Assembly: GCF_900167275.1 (NCBI RefSeq)
Contig: NZ_FUWX01000004.1
Coordinates: forward strand, 1 to 64,000
Origin: Cetobacterium ceti
Lineage (GTDB): Bacteria > Fusobacteriota > Fusobacteriia > Fusobacteriales > Fusobacteriaceae
DNA length: 64,000 nucleotides
Reading direction: 5' to 3'
This document shows, piece after piece, positions 44,030 through 54,504 of this stretch (position 1 is its first letter; each line of letters begins with the position of its first letter). Position numbers and translations under genes: made by a program. The notes under the pieces are model-generated. The model was not told the DNA's origin. It ran no database searches and worked only from the letters and a program-made list of their open reading frames with translations.

Positions 44030-46824
44030 TGTCAGAGAAAGATTATGGAAAAACATTAAACCTTCCAAAAACAAGCTTTCAAATGAAGGCAAATCTGCCA
44101 AACAAAGAACCAAATATCTTAAAAAAATGGTATGAGGATGAAATTTATCAAAAGGGATTAAATAAGGGAACAAAGAGTTTTATTTTACATGATGGACCAC
44201 CATACGCAAATGGAGGAATTCATATAGGACATTCTCTTAATAAAATATTAAAAGATATTATCTTAAAATATAAAAGATTATCAGGATATAATGCTCCATA
44301 TGTTCCAGGATGGGATACTCATGGATTACCTATTGAGTTAAAAGTAAGTGAAAAATTAGGATCTAAAATGAAGGAAATGTCTCCTTTAGAAATTAGAAAA
44401 GAGTGTACAGCCTATGCTAAAAAGTGGGTTGCTACTCAAAGAGATCAATTTAAAAGATTAGGAATTTTAGCTGATTGGGATAATCCATATTTAACATTAA
44501 ATCCAGAATATGAAGCAAAACAATTAGAAGTATTTGGAGAGCTTTATGAAAATGGATATGTATTTAAAGGATTAAAACCTATTTACTGGTCACCAGTAAC
44601 AGAAACTGCTTTAGCAGAAGCTGAAATTGAATATAAAAATGTAATGTCACCTTCTATATATGTAAAAATGGAAGCAAATGATGACGTACTAGAAAAATTA
44701 GGATTAACTGAAACTACATATGTTGTAATTTGGACAACAACACCATGGACATTACCAGCAAACGTGGCTATTTCTTTAAATCCTGAGTTTGAATATGGAG
44801 TTTATAAAACTGAAAAAGGAAACTTAATTTTAGCTAAAGTTTTAGCAGAAAAAGCTTTCGGAGAAATGGGAATTGAAAATGCAGAGTTAATTAAAGAGTT
44901 TGTAGGAGCTGACTTAGAATTAACTACTTATAAGCACCCATTCTTAGATAGAACAGGAACTATAATATTAGGAACTCACGTAACTGCTGATGCAGGTACA
45001 GGAGCAGTTCATACAGCTCCAGGACATGGACAGGATGACTATGTAGTTGGAACAAGATACAATATGCCAATAATTTCTCCAATTAATAATAAAGGTGTAT
45101 TAACAGAGGAAGCTGGACCATTTGCTGGATTATTCTATAAAAAAGCAAATAAAGTAATTATAGAGTATTTAATTGAATCAGGACATCTATTACATCATAA
45201 GGAGTTTGAGCACTCATATCCTCATGACTGGAGATCAAAAACTCCTGTAATTTTCAGAGCTACTGAGCAGTGGTTTGTTAAATGTGAAGGATCAGATTTA
45301 AGAGAGAAAGCTTTAAAAGCTTTAGATGATGTTAAATTCGTTCCTGAGTGGGGAAGAAATAGAATCGGTTCAATGTTAGAATCAAGACCTGACTGGTGTA
45401 TCTCTAGACAAAGAGTTTGGGGAGTACCAATTCCTGTATTTTATAATGAAGCTACTGGAAAAGAGATCTTTGAAAAGGAGATTTTAAATAGAGTAGTTGA
45501 ATTAGTTAAAAAAGAGGGATCTGCAGCTTGGGTTAAATATACAGCTGAAGAGTTAATAGGAGAAGAACTATTAGAAAAATATAATTTAAAAGGTGTAGAG
45601 TTAAGAAAAGAAACAAATATAATGGACGTTTGGTTTGACTCAGGAGTTTCTCATAGATCAGTATTAGAAACTAGAGAGGGATTACACAGACCAGCTGATT
45701 TATATTTAGAAGGATCAGACCAACATAGAGGATGGTTCCAAACATCTTTATTAACTTCAATAGGTTCAACAGGAGATGCTCCTTATAAAATGTTATTAAC
45801 TCATGGATTTGTTAATGACGGTGAAGGAAAGAAAATGTCTAAATCTGTTGGAAACGTAGTTGCACCAGAAGATGTTATTAAAGTTTATGGAGCAGATATA
45901 TTAAGATTATGGTGTGCTTCTGTAGATTACAGAGAAGATGTTAAGATTTCTGATAATATATTAAAGCAAATGGCTGAAGCTTATAGAAGAGTTAGAAATA
46001 CAGCTAGATATATTTTAGGAAATGCTTCTGATTTCAATCCTGCAACTGATGCAGTAGCTTATGAGCACTTAACTGAAATAGATAAGTGGGCATTACATAA
46101 ATTAGAAAAATTAAAAAGAGTAGTTACAGAGTCTTATGATAAGTATGAGTTTTATAACTTATTCCAAGAGATTCACTATTTTGCAGGAATAGATATGTCT
46201 GCATTCTACTTAGATATTATTAAAGATAGATTATATACAGAAAAAACAGATTCAATGGGAAGAAGAGCAGCTCAAACTGTTATGTCTGAAATATTAGTAA
46301 CATTGACAAAAATGATTGCTCCAATTCTTTCATTCACAGCTGAAGAAATTTGGTCAACTTTACCAGAGGCTTTAAGAGATTCAGAATCTGTATTATTATC
46401 ATCTTGGTATGAAAATAATGATGAATATATAAGAGAAGATTTAGAAGTTAAATGGAATGAATTAATAAAAATAAGAAAAGATGCTAACAAAGTATTAGAA
46501 AAAGCAAGACAAGGAGAAAACAGAATTATAGGAAACTCTTTAGATGCTAAAATTTCTATATTTGTTGATGATAAAACTTTAAATGATTTCCTAATGGAAA
46601 ATAGCAGATTATTAAGTGATGTTCTAATGGTTTCTCAACTTGAAATAGTAGGACAAAAAGATGAAAGCTTTATAAGAGGCGAAGAGGAAACTATAGCTTA
46701 CTTTAAAGTATCCCATGCAGATGGAGAAAAATGTGAGAGATGTTGGAAATACTCTACAGAATTAGGAAGTAACCCTGAGCACCCAACAACTTGTCCAAGA
46801 TGTGCAGGAGTTTTAGAAAATTAA
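44029..46824 (+). CDS. ileS: Isoleucyl-tRNA synthetase
   Basis: 931 aa class I synthetase. HIGH motif as [11 protein letters not shown] (~62-72), CP1 editing domain (~185-400, [25 protein letters not shown]), KMSKS (KKMSKSVGN, ~602-610) and a C-terminal zinc site CERCW...CPRCAG near 900-927. Bacterial-type length. Its ATG overlaps the stop of the sensor-like gene (TAATG); the ribosome binding site AAGGAGG lies 12 nt upstream. Confidence 0.97.
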   Translation: MSEKDYGKTLNLPKTSFQMKANLPNKEPNILKKWYEDEIYQKGLNKGTKSFILHDGPPYANGGIHIGHSLNKILKDIILKYKRLSGYNAPYVPGWDTHGLPIELKVSEKLGSKMKEMSPLEIRKECTAYAKKWVATQRDQFKRLGILADWDNPYLTLNPEYEAKQLEVFGELYENGYVFKGLKPIYWSPVTETALAEAEIEYKNVMSPSIYVKMEANDDVLEKLGLTETTYVVIWTTTPWTLPANVAISLNPEFEYGVYKTEKGNLILAKVLAEKAFGEMGIENAELIKEFVGADLELTTYKHPFLDRTGTIILGTHVTADAGTGAVHTAPGHGQDDYVVGTRYNMPIISPINNKGVLTEEAGPFAGLFYKKANKVIIEYLIESGHLLHHKEFEHSYPHDWRSKTPVIFRATEQWFVKCEGSDLREKALKALDDVKFVPEWGRNRIGSMLESRPDWCISRQRVWGVPIPVFYNEATGKEIFEKEILNRVVELVKKEGSAAWVKYTAEELIGEELLEKYNLKGVELRKETNIMDVWFDSGVSHRSVLETREGLHRPADLYLEGSDQHRGWFQTSLLTSIGSTGDAPYKMLLTHGFVNDGEGKKMSKSVGNVVAPEDVIKVYGADILRLWCASVDYREDVKISDNILKQMAEAYRRVRNTARYILGNASDFNPATDAVAYEHLTEIDKWALHKLEKLKRVVTESYDKYEFYNLFQEIHYFAGIDMSAFYLDIIKDRLYTEKTDSMGRRAAQTVMSEILVTLTKMIAPILSFTAEEIWSTLPEALRDSESVLLSSWYENNDEYIREDLEVKWNELIKIRKDANKVLEKARQGENRIIGNSLDAKISIFVDDKTLNDFLMENSRLLSDVLMVSQLEIVGQKDESFIRGEEETIAYFKVSHADGEKCERCWKYSTELGSNPEHPTTCPRCAGVLEN

Positions 46825-46849
46825 TTCTAGAATAATCAAGGAGAAAAAA

Positions 46850-47302
46850 ATGCCATATATTATTTTCATCGGGCTATTGGTAATAGTAGATCAACTTTCT
46901 AAATATGAAATAGATACAAGATTTTTTGAAGGAGAAACTTTCCCTATTATAGGGAAGTTTTTCCATTTAACCTATGTAAAAAATAGAGGTATAGCCTTTG
47001 GATTTTTCCAAGGAAAATTAGATGTAATAAGTTTAATTACTATATTTGCTATTATTGCAATAGGAATATACTTTTATAAAACCTTTAAAAAATCCACTCT
47101 TATGGAAAAACTAGGTTATAGTTTTATATTAGGTGGAGCTATTGGAAACATATTTGATAGAATCTACAGAGGATTTGTTGTTGATATGATAGATTTTAGA
47201 GGTATCTGGTCCTTTGTATTTAACCTAGCAGATGTTTGGATAAATATAGGTGTTGCCTTAATACTTCTAGATAGTTTTATAAAGGAAAGAAGGAAAAAAT
47301 AG
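46850..47302 (+). CDS. lspA: Lipoprotein signal peptidase (SPase II)
   Basis: 150 aa, four transmembrane segments. The aspartyl protease dyad is visible: Asp in [15 protein letters not shown] (~110-118) and Asp in [11 protein letters not shown] (~130). [13 protein letters not shown] and [11 protein letters not shown] are the conserved boxes. It processes lipoprotein precursors, such as the lipobox proteins encoded elsewhere in this window. Lies 25 nt after ileS (frequent ileS-lspA order). Confidence 0.95.
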   Translation: MPYIIFIGLLVIVDQLSKYEIDTRFFEGETFPIIGKFFHLTYVKNRGIAFGFFQGKLDVISLITIFAIIAIGIYFYKTFKKSTLMEKLGYSFILGGAIGNIFDRIYRGFVVDMIDFRGIWSFVFNLADVWINIGVALILLDSFIKERRKK

Positions 47303-47313
47303 GAGGAAACAAA

Positions 47314-48183
47314 ATGACATTTCAAGAGATGATATTTGCTCTTCAACAATACTGGAGCTCAAAAGGATGTATCATCGGGAACCCTTATGATATAGAAACA
47401 GGAGCGGGAACTTTCAATCCCAATACATTTTTAATGTCTTTAGGGCCTGAGCCTTGGCATGTGGCCTATGTAGAGCCATCAAGAAGACCAAAAGATGGAA
47501 GATATGGAGAGAACCCAAATAGAGTTTATCAACACCATCAATTCCAAGTAATTATGAAACCATCACCATCAAATATTCAAGAATTATATTTAGATTCTTT
47601 AAGAGTATTAGGAATTGAACCAGAAAAACATGATATTCGTTTTGTTGAAGATGACTGGGAATCACCAACATTAGGAGCTTGGGGACTTGGTTGGGAAGTA
47701 TGGCTAAACGGAATGGAAGTTACACAATTTACTTATTTCCAACAGGTTGGAGGTCTTGAATTAGACATCGTTCCAGTAGAAATAACTTATGGATTAGAAA
47801 GATTAGCTCTTTATATTCAAAATAAAGAAAATGTATATGATTTAGAGTGGGCACCAGGAATTAAATATGGTGACATGAGATACCAATATGAATATGAAAA
47901 CTCTAAATATGCATTTGAAGTGGCAGATTTAGAAAGACATTTCAACTGGTTTGACGAATATGAAAAAGAAGCTACAAGAGCTTTAGATGAAAATTTAGTA
48001 TTACCAGCATATGATTATGTATTAAAATGTTCTCATGCCTTTAACGTGCTAGATTCTAGAGGAGCTATTTCTACAACTGAGAGAATGGCTTATATTTTAA
48101 GAGTTAGAAATCTTGCAAAAAGATGTGCAGAAGTATTTGTAGAAAATAGAAAAGAACTAGGATATCCTTTACTGAAAAAATAA
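47314..48183 (+). CDS. glyQ: Glycyl-tRNA synthetase alpha subunit
   Basis: 289 aa. Alpha subunit of the tetrameric alpha2-beta2 Gly[48 protein letters not shown] and [19 protein letters not shown] are canonical. Eleven nt after lspA and 29 nt before glyS. Confidence 0.97.
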   Translation: MTFQEMIFALQQYWSSKGCIIGNPYDIETGAGTFNPNTFLMSLGPEPWHVAYVEPSRRPKDGRYGENPNRVYQHHQFQVIMKPSPSNIQELYLDSLRVLGIEPEKHDIRFVEDDWESPTLGAWGLGWEVWLNGMEVTQFTYFQQVGGLELDIVPVEITYGLERLALYIQNKENVYDLEWAPGIKYGDMRYQYEYENSKYAFEVADLERHFNWFDEYEKEATRALDENLVLPAYDYVLKCSHAFNVLDSRGAISTTERMAYILRVRNLAKRCAEVFVENRKELGYPLLKK

Positions 48184-48212
48184 TTCAGAGGATAGGATAG
48201 GAGGAAATTTAA

Positions 48213-50285
48213 GTGAGATTACTTTTTGAAATAGGAATGGAAGAGATCCCTGCAAGGTTTCTTGAGCAGGCTTTATCAGATATAAAAAATAATTTACAAA
48301 AAAAACTAAAAGAGGATAGAATCGCCTTTGATTCAATGAAGACATATGGTACTCCAAGAAGATTAGTTCTTTTAGTAGAGGGATTAGGAGAAAAGCAAGA
48401 GGATTTAAATATGTTAAATATGGGTCCTGCAAAATCTGTGGCATATGATTCAAATGGAGAAATTTCTAGAGCTGGATTAGGGTTTGCAAAATCTCAAGGA
48501 ATTGAACCGAAAGAATTAGAGTTAATAGAGACTCCAAAGGGAGAATATATAGCTGCTAGAAAGTTTATGAAGGGAGAAGAAACTTCAAAACTTCTACCAG
48601 AACTTTTAAAATCTTTAGTAATGGAATTAAGCTTCCCGAACTCGATGAAATGGGGAGAAAAGCACTTTAGATTTGCTAGACCTATTCAATGGTTCTTGGC
48701 TTTAGCAGACGATGAAGTTGTAGATTTTGAAATTGAAGATATTAGAAGTGGAAGAAAATCAAAGGGACATAGATTCTTCGGACAAGAGTTTGAAGTTGCG
48801 ACTATAGATGAGTATTTCCAAAAAATAAGAGAAAATAATGTAATTATTGATATAGAAGAAAGAAAAAATATGATTAAATCTTTAATAGATGAAAATTGTA
48901 TTGAAGAGGGAGAGCAGGTTTTAATAGAACCAGGATTATTATCTGAAGTTACAAATTTAGTGGAATATCCATATCCAATTGTTGGAACATTTAATTCAGA
49001 TTTCTTAGAAGTACCTCAAGATGTATTAATAATTTCTATGGAAGTACACCAAAGATATTTCCCAATTTTAGATTCAAATGGAAAATTATTACCTAAATTC
49101 GTTGTTGTAAGAAATGGTATTGATTTTTCTGAAAATGTAAAAAAAGGAAATGAAAAGGTATTATCTGCAAGATTAGCAGATGCTAGATTCTTCTATCAAG
49201 AAGATTTAAAAAATCCATTAGTTAATAATGTTGAAAAACTAAAAACAGTTGTATTCCAAAAAGATTTAGGAACTATTTATAATAAAATAGAAAGAGCTGG
49301 AAAAGTTGCTGAATATTTAACTAAAAAATTAAATATAGAAGATAGAGCTGAAAATGTTCAAAGAACAATTTTATTAGCAAAAGCTGACTTAGTATCTAAT
49401 ATGATAGGTGAAAAGGAATTCACTAAACTTCAAGGATTTATGGGAGCAGATTATGCCCTAAAGTCTGGAGAGCATGAATTAGTTTCAAAGGGAATAGAGG
49501 AGCATTACTATCCAAGATTCCAAGGGGATAAATTACCTACTGAATATGAGGGAGTTATTGCTGGTATCACAGATAGATTAGATACATTATGTGGATGTTT
49601 CGGTGTAGGAATTATTCCAAGTGGATCAAAAGACCCGTTTGCATTAAGAAGAGCAGCCTTAGGAATTGTTAATATTATCTTAAATTCAAAATTAGATTTA
49701 TCTTTAGATGAGCTAGTTGAAGAATCATTAAAAACTTTAGAAACAGCAGGAGTTTTAAAAAGACCTAAAGCTGAAGTTAAAAAAGAGATAATGGAGTTCT
49801 TTAAACAAAGAGCAATTAATGTATTAACAGATATGAATTACTCAAAAGATGTTGTTTTAGCTGTTTTAGATACAGATTATGATAATTTAGTAGAAGCTCA
49901 AATGAAAATAGAAGCCTTAGAAAAATTTGCTAAGAATGAGAAGTTTAATAAACTTGTTTCTATGCTAAAAAGAGTAGGAAATATCTCTAAAGATCATGAA
50001 GGAACAGTAATAGATGGAAATCTTTTAGTTGCAGATATTGAAAAGGAATTATATACAAAATCTTTAGAAGTAAGTAAAGCTGTTGAAGTAGAACTTTCAA
50101 ATAAAGAGTATACTCAATATTTAGAAACAATTTTAAGTACTGAGGAAGTTATTGATAAGTATTTTGAATCTGTAATGGTTATGGATAAAGATGAAAATAT
50201 TAAAAATAATAGATTATCACAGCTTAGATTTATATCTGAAATCTTCAATAAAATAGCTAATTTAACTTTAATTGAAGAAAAATAA
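48213..50285 (+). CDS. glyS: Glycyl-tRNA synthetase beta subunit
   Basis: 690 aa beta subunit, needed for tRNA binding and for editing-like functions. It starts with GTG (MRLLFEIGMEEIPARFL) behind AGGAGG, and shows GAADYAL, SGSKDPFALRR (AlaRS/HD-like region, ~470-480) and the C-terminal anticodon-binding part. Normal length. Ends 8 nt before the metK promoter. Confidence 0.96.
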   Translation: MRLLFEIGMEEIPARFLEQALSDIKNNLQKKLKEDRIAFDSMKTYGTPRRLVLLVEGLGEKQEDLNMLNMGPAKSVAYDSNGEISRAGLGFAKSQGIEPKELELIETPKGEYIAARKFMKGEETSKLLPELLKSLVMELSFPNSMKWGEKHFRFARPIQWFLALADDEVVDFEIEDIRSGRKSKGHRFFGQEFEVATIDEYFQKIRENNVIIDIEERKNMIKSLIDENCIEEGEQVLIEPGLLSEVTNLVEYPYPIVGTFNSDFLEVPQDVLIISMEVHQRYFPILDSNGKLLPKFVVVRNGIDFSENVKKGNEKVLSARLADARFFYQEDLKNPLVNNVEKLKTVVFQKDLGTIYNKIERAGKVAEYLTKKLNIEDRAENVQRTILLAKADLVSNMIGEKEFTKLQGFMGADYALKSGEHELVSKGIEEHYYPRFQGDKLPTEYEGVIAGITDRLDTLCGCFGVGIIPSGSKDPFALRRAALGIVNIILNSKLDLSLDELVEESLKTLETAGVLKRPKAEVKKEIMEFFKQRAINVLTDMNYSKDVVLAVLDTDYDNLVEAQMKIEALEKFAKNEKFNKLVSMLKRVGNISKDHEGTVIDGNLLVADIEKELYTKSLEVSKAVEVELSNKEYTQYLETILSTEEVIDKYFESVMVMDKDENIKNNRLSQLRFISEIFNKIANLTLIEEK

Positions 50286-50293
50286 TATAATTC

Positions 50294-50322
50294 TTGACAA
50301 AAGTATACAAAAATTGTATTAT
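50294..50322 (+). promoter_or_regulatory. Promoter of metK
   Basis: TTGACA (50294-50299), 17-nt spacer, TATTAT (50317-50322), just upstream of the SAM riboswitch. Confidence 0.8.
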
Positions 50323-50342
50323 GAGTTGTAAATAAAATTGAA

Positions 50343-50478
50343 TCATCAAGAGAGACTGAGGGACTGGCCCTGTGATGTCTCAGCAACCTACCTTACTGGT
50401 GTGGTGCTAATTCCAGAAAGATGAAAAATATCGCTTGGATATCAAGCCCTTTGTCTTTCTGACAAGGGGCTTTTTTTA
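50343..50478 (+). promoter_or_regulatory. SAM-I (S-box) riboswitch with terminator
   Basis: The aptamer (50343-~50430) has the S-box core: atcaagagag, GAGGGACTGGCCC at 50358-50370, TGATGTCTCAGCAACC and GGTGCTAATTCCAG at 50403-50416. The expression platform is a 12-bp stem with one G-U pair (50444-50455 / 50461-50472) then TTTTTT. Binding of SAM should terminate transcription before metK, a feedback loop on SAM synthesis. Confidence 0.95.
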
Positions 50479-50515
50479 TTGAATAAAATAACAAAATTAG
50501 GAGGAATATATAGAA

Positions 50516-51670
50516 ATGGAAAATTTAATTTACTTTACATCAGAATGCGTATCACCAGGACATCCAGATAAAATAGCTGACCAAATATCAGATGCTGTTT
50601 TAGATGCATGTATAGAAAAAGACCCTAATTCTAGAGTTGCCTGTGAAACTTTTTGTACAACAGGACAAGTTGTAGTAGGGGGAGAGATAACAACAACAGC
50701 TTATGCTGATATTCAACATATAGTAAGAAATAAAATTGAAGAAATAGGATATAGAAATGGAATGGGATTTGATTCAGACTGTGGAGTTTTAAATGCTATT
50801 CATTCTCAATCACCTGATATTGCCATGGGAGTAGATATTGGAGGAGCAGGAGACCAAGGAATAATGTTTGGAGGAGCAGTAAAAGAAACTCCAGAACTTA
50901 TGCCATTAGCTTTAGTATTAGCTAGAGAAATCATTATTAAATTAACAAGAATGTCAAGAGCAAAGGATTTAGATTGGGCAAGACCAGATGCAAAGTCACA
51001 AGTAACTTTAGCATATAATGAAGCAGGAGAAATTGTTGGAGTTGATACTATAGTAGTTTCAGTTCAACATGAGCCAGATGTAACTCAAAAACAAATCCAT
51101 AAGGATGTAAAAGAATTAGTTATTAAACCTGTTTTAGAGAAATATAACTTAGATGCTGAATCAGTTAAAAATTATCATATTAATCCAACAGGAAGATTTG
51201 TTATTGGAGGTCCTCATGGGGATACTGGATTAACAGGAAGAAAAATCATTGTTGATACTTATGGAGGATATTTTAGACATGGTGGAGGAGCTTTCTCTGG
51301 AAAAGACCCTTCAAAAGTTGATAGATCAGCTGCTTATGCAGCAAGATGGGTTGCTAAAAATATAGTTGCAGCAGACTTAGCAGATAAGTGTGAAGTTCAG
51401 TTATCTTATGCAATAGGAGTTGTTGATCCTACATCAATAAAAGTTGATACATTTGGAACTGGAAAAGTTGATGAGCATAAATTAGCTGAAGCAGTTGCTA
51501 AAATATTTGATTTAACACCTAGAGGAATTGAAAGAGACCTTGAATTAAGAAGTGGAAACTTTAAGTATCAAGACTTAGCAGCCTTTGGACATATTGGAAG
51601 AACTGATATTGACCTTCCTTGGGAAAGAACAATAAAAGTAGAAGAATTAAAAGAATACTTTGGAAAATAA
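50516..51670 (+). CDS. metK: S-adenosylmethionine synthetase
   Basis: 384 aa. Makes SAM from methionine and [21 protein letters not shown] (ATP site), [53 protein letters not shown] (shown in parts) and the K-rich [22 protein letters not shown] core are all present. Directly controlled by the S-box. A terminator shared with the convergent citF gene follows. Confidence 0.98.
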   Translation: MENLIYFTSECVSPGHPDKIADQISDAVLDACIEKDPNSRVACETFCTTGQVVVGGEITTTAYADIQHIVRNKIEEIGYRNGMGFDSDCGVLNAIHSQSPDIAMGVDIGGAGDQGIMFGGAVKETPELMPLALVLAREIIIKLTRMSRAKDLDWARPDAKSQVTLAYNEAGEIVGVDTIVVSVQHEPDVTQKQIHKDVKELVIKPVLEKYNLDAESVKNYHINPTGRFVIGGPHGDTGLTGRKIIVDTYGGYFRHGGGAFSGKDPSKVDRSAAYAARWVAKNIVAADLADKCEVQLSYAIGVVDPTSIKVDTFGTGKVDEHKLAEAVAKIFDLTPRGIERDLELRSGNFKYQDLAAFGHIGRTDIDLPWERTIKVEELKEYFGK

Positions 51671-51677
51671 AAAAATT

Positions 51678-51705
51678 GGGAGAAGCTTTTGCTTCTCCCT
51701 TTTTA
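51678..51705. terminator. Terminator between metK and citF
   Basis: gggagaagc / gcttctccc, 9-bp perfect stem with a TTTT loop, T-run on the plus side and A-run on the minus side, so it can serve both genes. Confidence 0.88.
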
Positions 51706-51711
51706 GTTAAA

Positions 51712-53250
51712 TTATTTAACCATTTTTAAAGTATCAATTATAGTTCCATCTCTATATTCAACAACACCAACAATTTTATCTTCAAATTTAATTTCTTTCT
51801 CTTCCCCAGTTAAAGTTTTAGCAATATCTCTTAATTCTTCAATAGTTTTAATAGGAAGATTACTATTTTTAAATCTTTCAATTAAATCAGTTCTAAGAGG
51901 ATTTATTGCAATACCTCTTTCAGTAACTAAAACATCTACAGTTTCTCCTGGAGTAGTTACAGTGGTAACTTTATCCTTAACAACAGATATTCTTGCATTT
52001 ACCAATTGAGAAACGATAATACATAATTTAGAACCTGCAGCAGTGTCCGCATGTCCTCCTGATCCACCCATAATAACTCCATTAGAACCAGTAGTAACAT
52101 TAACGTTGAAATTAGTATCCATTTCAGTAGCTCCTAAAATAACAACATCAAGTTTATTAACAACAGCTCCCTTATTATTAGGATTAGCATACATAGAAGC
52201 AGACATTCTAATATGTTCTTTATTAATTCTAGTAGATTCAATAGCTTTTAGATCAAAACACTGAACATCGAATAAAGCTTTAAATAACCCCTCTTTATAC
52301 ATATCTACAATATATCCAGTAATTCCTCCAGAGGCAAAGCTACCACAGATTTCTTTTCTTTTCATAATATCTTTAAGTTCTGCAGCAACAGCTAAAGAAA
52401 TTCCTCCTGCACCTGTTTGGAAACTCATACCATCTTTTAAATATCCAGAAGCTTCAATAAACTTAGAAGTTAAAGAGGCAACTTTTAATCCTATTGGATT
52501 TTTAGTAATTTGAGTTGTACCAGAAACAATTCCCTTAGGATTACCAATTTCATCTATAACAAGAACATAATCAATTAAAGTTTGATTGATTTCAATTATA
52601 GGATTTGGATATTCAACAAGGTTATCTGTAATTGCAACTACAGTTTCAGCTAATTCAGCATCTGTGTGAGCATATCCTAAAGCACCACAAGCAGATTTTC
52701 CTTCAACACCATTTATATTTCCATATTCATCACAAGTAGGAGCAGCTAAGAAAGCAATATCAATTTTTCTATCTCCACTTTCAAATATTCTAGCTCTACC
52801 ACCATGTGTATGCATAACAACTGGATTTTTTAATTTTCCATGGGAAATGGCTTCAGCCACAGGCCCAGAAATATAAGCTGCATAAAGTCCTGTAACAATA
52901 CCTTTTTCCATAAGTTCAACTAATGGCTCATGACATGGGAATATAGAACTAGCAGCAATGGTAATATCTTTATAACCTCTTTTAGCAATTTCATTCATAA
53001 CTAAGTTAAGAATATAGTCACCATTTCTTAAATGATGGTGAAAAGAAACTGTCATTCCATCTTTTAGTGGTAATTTATCCATTAATTTTTCAATATCTTT
53101 ATATAATTTACAATCTCCTGGGAGAACTCTTTTAAAGGTAAAGTTCTTTTTGATAGCTCCTTCTTTTTCAGAAAGGGCACCTTTATATTGTCTAACTTCA
53201 CCATATCCCTCTATATAATCAGGAACATCTCTTCCTAAAATATTTTTCAT
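51712..53250 (-). CDS. citF: Citrate/citramalate lyase alpha subunit (CoA-transferase)
   Basis: 512 aa from ATG 53250 (GAGGTG 6 nt upstream; GTG 53259 is part of that site). The alpha subunit swaps the acetyl group of the acyl carrier protein for the citrate/citramalate acyl group. TVSFHHHLRNGDY, SGPVAEAISHGKLKNPVVMHTHGGRAR, GALGYAHTDAELA, QTGAGGISLAVAAEL and GSGGHADTAAGSKL are canonical for the family. Last gene of the glm operon. Context points to citramalate rather than citrate as substrate, because the genes upstream make mesaconate. The ligase citC and citX/citG needed for the prosthetic group are not here. Confidence 0.9.
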   Translation of the reverse strand: MKNILGRDVPDYIEGYGEVRQYKGALSEKEGAIKKNFTFKRVLPGDCKLYKDIEKLMDKLPLKDGMTVSFHHHLRNGDYILNLVMNEIAKRGYKDITIAASSIFPCHEPLVELMEKGIVTGLYAAYISGPVAEAISHGKLKNPVVMHTHGGRARIFESGDRKIDIAFLAAPTCDEYGNINGVEGKSACGALGYAHTDAELAETVVAITDNLVEYPNPIIEINQTLIDYVLVIDEIGNPKGIVSGTTQITKNPIGLKVASLTSKFIEASGYLKDGMSFQTGAGGISLAVAAELKDIMKRKEICGSFASGGITGYIVDMYKEGLFKALFDVQCFDLKAIESTRINKEHIRMSASMYANPNNKGAVVNKLDVVILGATEMDTNFNVNVTTGSNGVIMGGSGGHADTAAGSKLCIIVSQLVNARISVVKDKVTTVTTPGETVDVLVTERGIAINPLRTDLIERFKNSNLPIKTIEELRDIAKTLTGEEKEIKFEDKIVGVVEYRDGTIIDTLKMVK

Positions 53251-53269
53251 TGGAAACACCTCACATAAA

Positions 53270-54142
53270 TTAGTCTATAAGTCCTATTAGTTTAGCAACT
53301 TCTAAAGTTTGAACAGCTCTATTGATAACTGGTAAATCAACCATTTTACCATCAAGGGAGAATACTCCTAATCCCTCTTTTTCAGCAGCATCTTTGGCAG
53401 CCATAACTCTTTGAGCATGGTTAATTTCAGCTGGTGTAGGAGAATATACCTCGTGTATAGTATCAATTTGTCTAGGATTTATAGAAAGCTTTCCAGTAAA
53501 TCCAAGCTTCTTAGCTTTTTCTGTATCTTTTCTAAGTCCTTCGTAATCATTTGTATCTGTAAAAGGAGTATCTATAGCATCAATTTTTAAAGCTTTACAT
53601 GCATTTACAATTTTAGTTCTTGCATAGAAAAGTTCTTCTGAATCCTTAGTTCTTTTAACACCGTAATCAGCAGCTAAATCTTCTCCACCAAGAAGAACAG
53701 CTACACATCTTGGAGAACTTTTAATAGTTTCATATACAGTTTCAACTCCGTAAGCAGTTTCTACAAGAGCACATACTTTAATAGAACCTATATCAAATCC
53801 TTCTTCCTTTTCAATTCTTACTAATTCATTTTCTAAAACTTCCATATCTTCAGGAGTTGCTTTAGGTAAAAGAATAGCATTTGGCTTTAATCTTGCCATA
53901 ACATTTATATCTTCCATAGCAAATGGAGATGATAAAGGATTGATTCTAACAACCACTTCAGTATCACCATATTTTATGTTTTCCATAGCATTTTTTATAA
54001 GTATTCTAGCAGCATCCTTTTCAGTTAATGCAACAGCGTCCTCTAAGTCAAAGATAACTGAGTCTGACCCAAATACATCTGCTGTTTGAAGCATTCCAGG
54101 ATTATTACCAGGCATAAATAACATAGATCTTCTTAGTTTCAC
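53270..54142 (-). CDS. citE: Citrate/citramalate lyase beta subunit
   Basis: 290 aa. The beta subunit cleaves the acyl-ACP intermediate to acetyl-ACP plus oxaloacetate or pyruvate. HpcH/HpaI aldolase family: RRSMLFMPGNNPGML near the start, SVIFDLEDAV, RINPL, LLPKA and CALVETAYGVETV (metal/substrate Glu), GGEDLAADYG. The start is the GTG at 54142, which keeps the MKLRRSMLF N-terminus of the family and has GAGGTG 7 nt upstream; an in-frame GTG at 54151 is part of that site. Between citD and citF, same strand. Confidence 0.9.
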   Translation of the reverse strand: MKLRRSMLFMPGNNPGMLQTADVFGSDSVIFDLEDAVALTEKDAARILIKNAMENIKYGDTEVVVRINPLSSPFAMEDINVMARLKPNAILLPKATPEDMEVLENELVRIEKEEGFDIGSIKVCALVETAYGVETVYETIKSSPRCVAVLLGGEDLAADYGVKRTKDSEELFYARTKIVNACKALKIDAIDTPFTDTNDYEGLRKDTEKAKKLGFTGKLSINPRQIDTIHEVYSPTPAEINHAQRVMAAKDAAEKEGLGVFSLDGKMVDLPVINRAVQTLEVAKLIGLID

Positions 54143-54164
54143 AATAAACACCTCACATTAATGA

Positions 54165-54425
54165 TTAAAATCCTCTTTTTACAGCTCCTTCAACTCTAGC
54201 TCTAATAGTATAATCTAAAGCACCTTTATCTTGAGCTTGAACTTTTATTGAAGAGATATTTAATTCTTTTAATTTTTCTTCAATAACTTTTTTTATATGG
54301 TCACCAAATTGTTTTTGTACAGCACTTTCTAGTTCTATTTCTATTCCCTTATCAGAAGGTGTAAGTAAAATAAAAATATCATTTGATTCTAAAGTCCCAC
54401 ATTTAGAAGGTTTATTAATAGTCAT
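54165..54425 (-). CDS. citD: Citrate/citramalate lyase gamma subunit (acyl carrier protein)
   Basis: 86 aa from ATG 54425 (AGAGGTG upstream). Small acyl carrier that holds the phosphoribosyl-dephospho-CoA group. CGTLESNDIFILL carries the modified serine: S14, the same position as in E. coli CitD. AQDKGALDYTIRARVEGAVKRG is the C-terminal signature. First of the three lyase genes; separated from mal by an intergenic hairpin. Confidence 0.92.
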   Translation of the reverse strand: MTINKPSKCGTLESNDIFILLTPSDKGIEIELESAVQKQFGDHIKKVIEEKLKELNISSIKVQAQDKGALDYTIRARVEGAVKRGF

Positions 54426-54464
54426 CGGTTTCACCTCTTAAAATATTTTTCCCTATAAAAGAAA

Positions 54465-54490
54465 GGAAAAGGTAGAAATCTACCTTTTCC
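54465..54490 (-). terminator. Hairpin between mal and citD
   Basis: A 12-bp perfect stem (ggaaaaggtaga / tctaccttttcc, AA loop). Read on the minus strand it follows the mal stop and is followed by TTTCTTTTATAG, a mediocre T-tract. It probably gives partial termination or protects the mal mRNA end, setting a ratio between the glutamate-mutase part and the lyase part. Confidence 0.6.
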
Positions 54491-54504
54491 ATAATTAATT
54501 AGAA

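Noticed and set aside
51712-53250. A coenzyme A-transferase of butyrate metabolism instead of CitF.
   Set aside because: The GALGYAHTDAEL, HTHGGRAR and GGHADTAAG motifs and the adjacent citE and citD fit the lyase alpha subunit.
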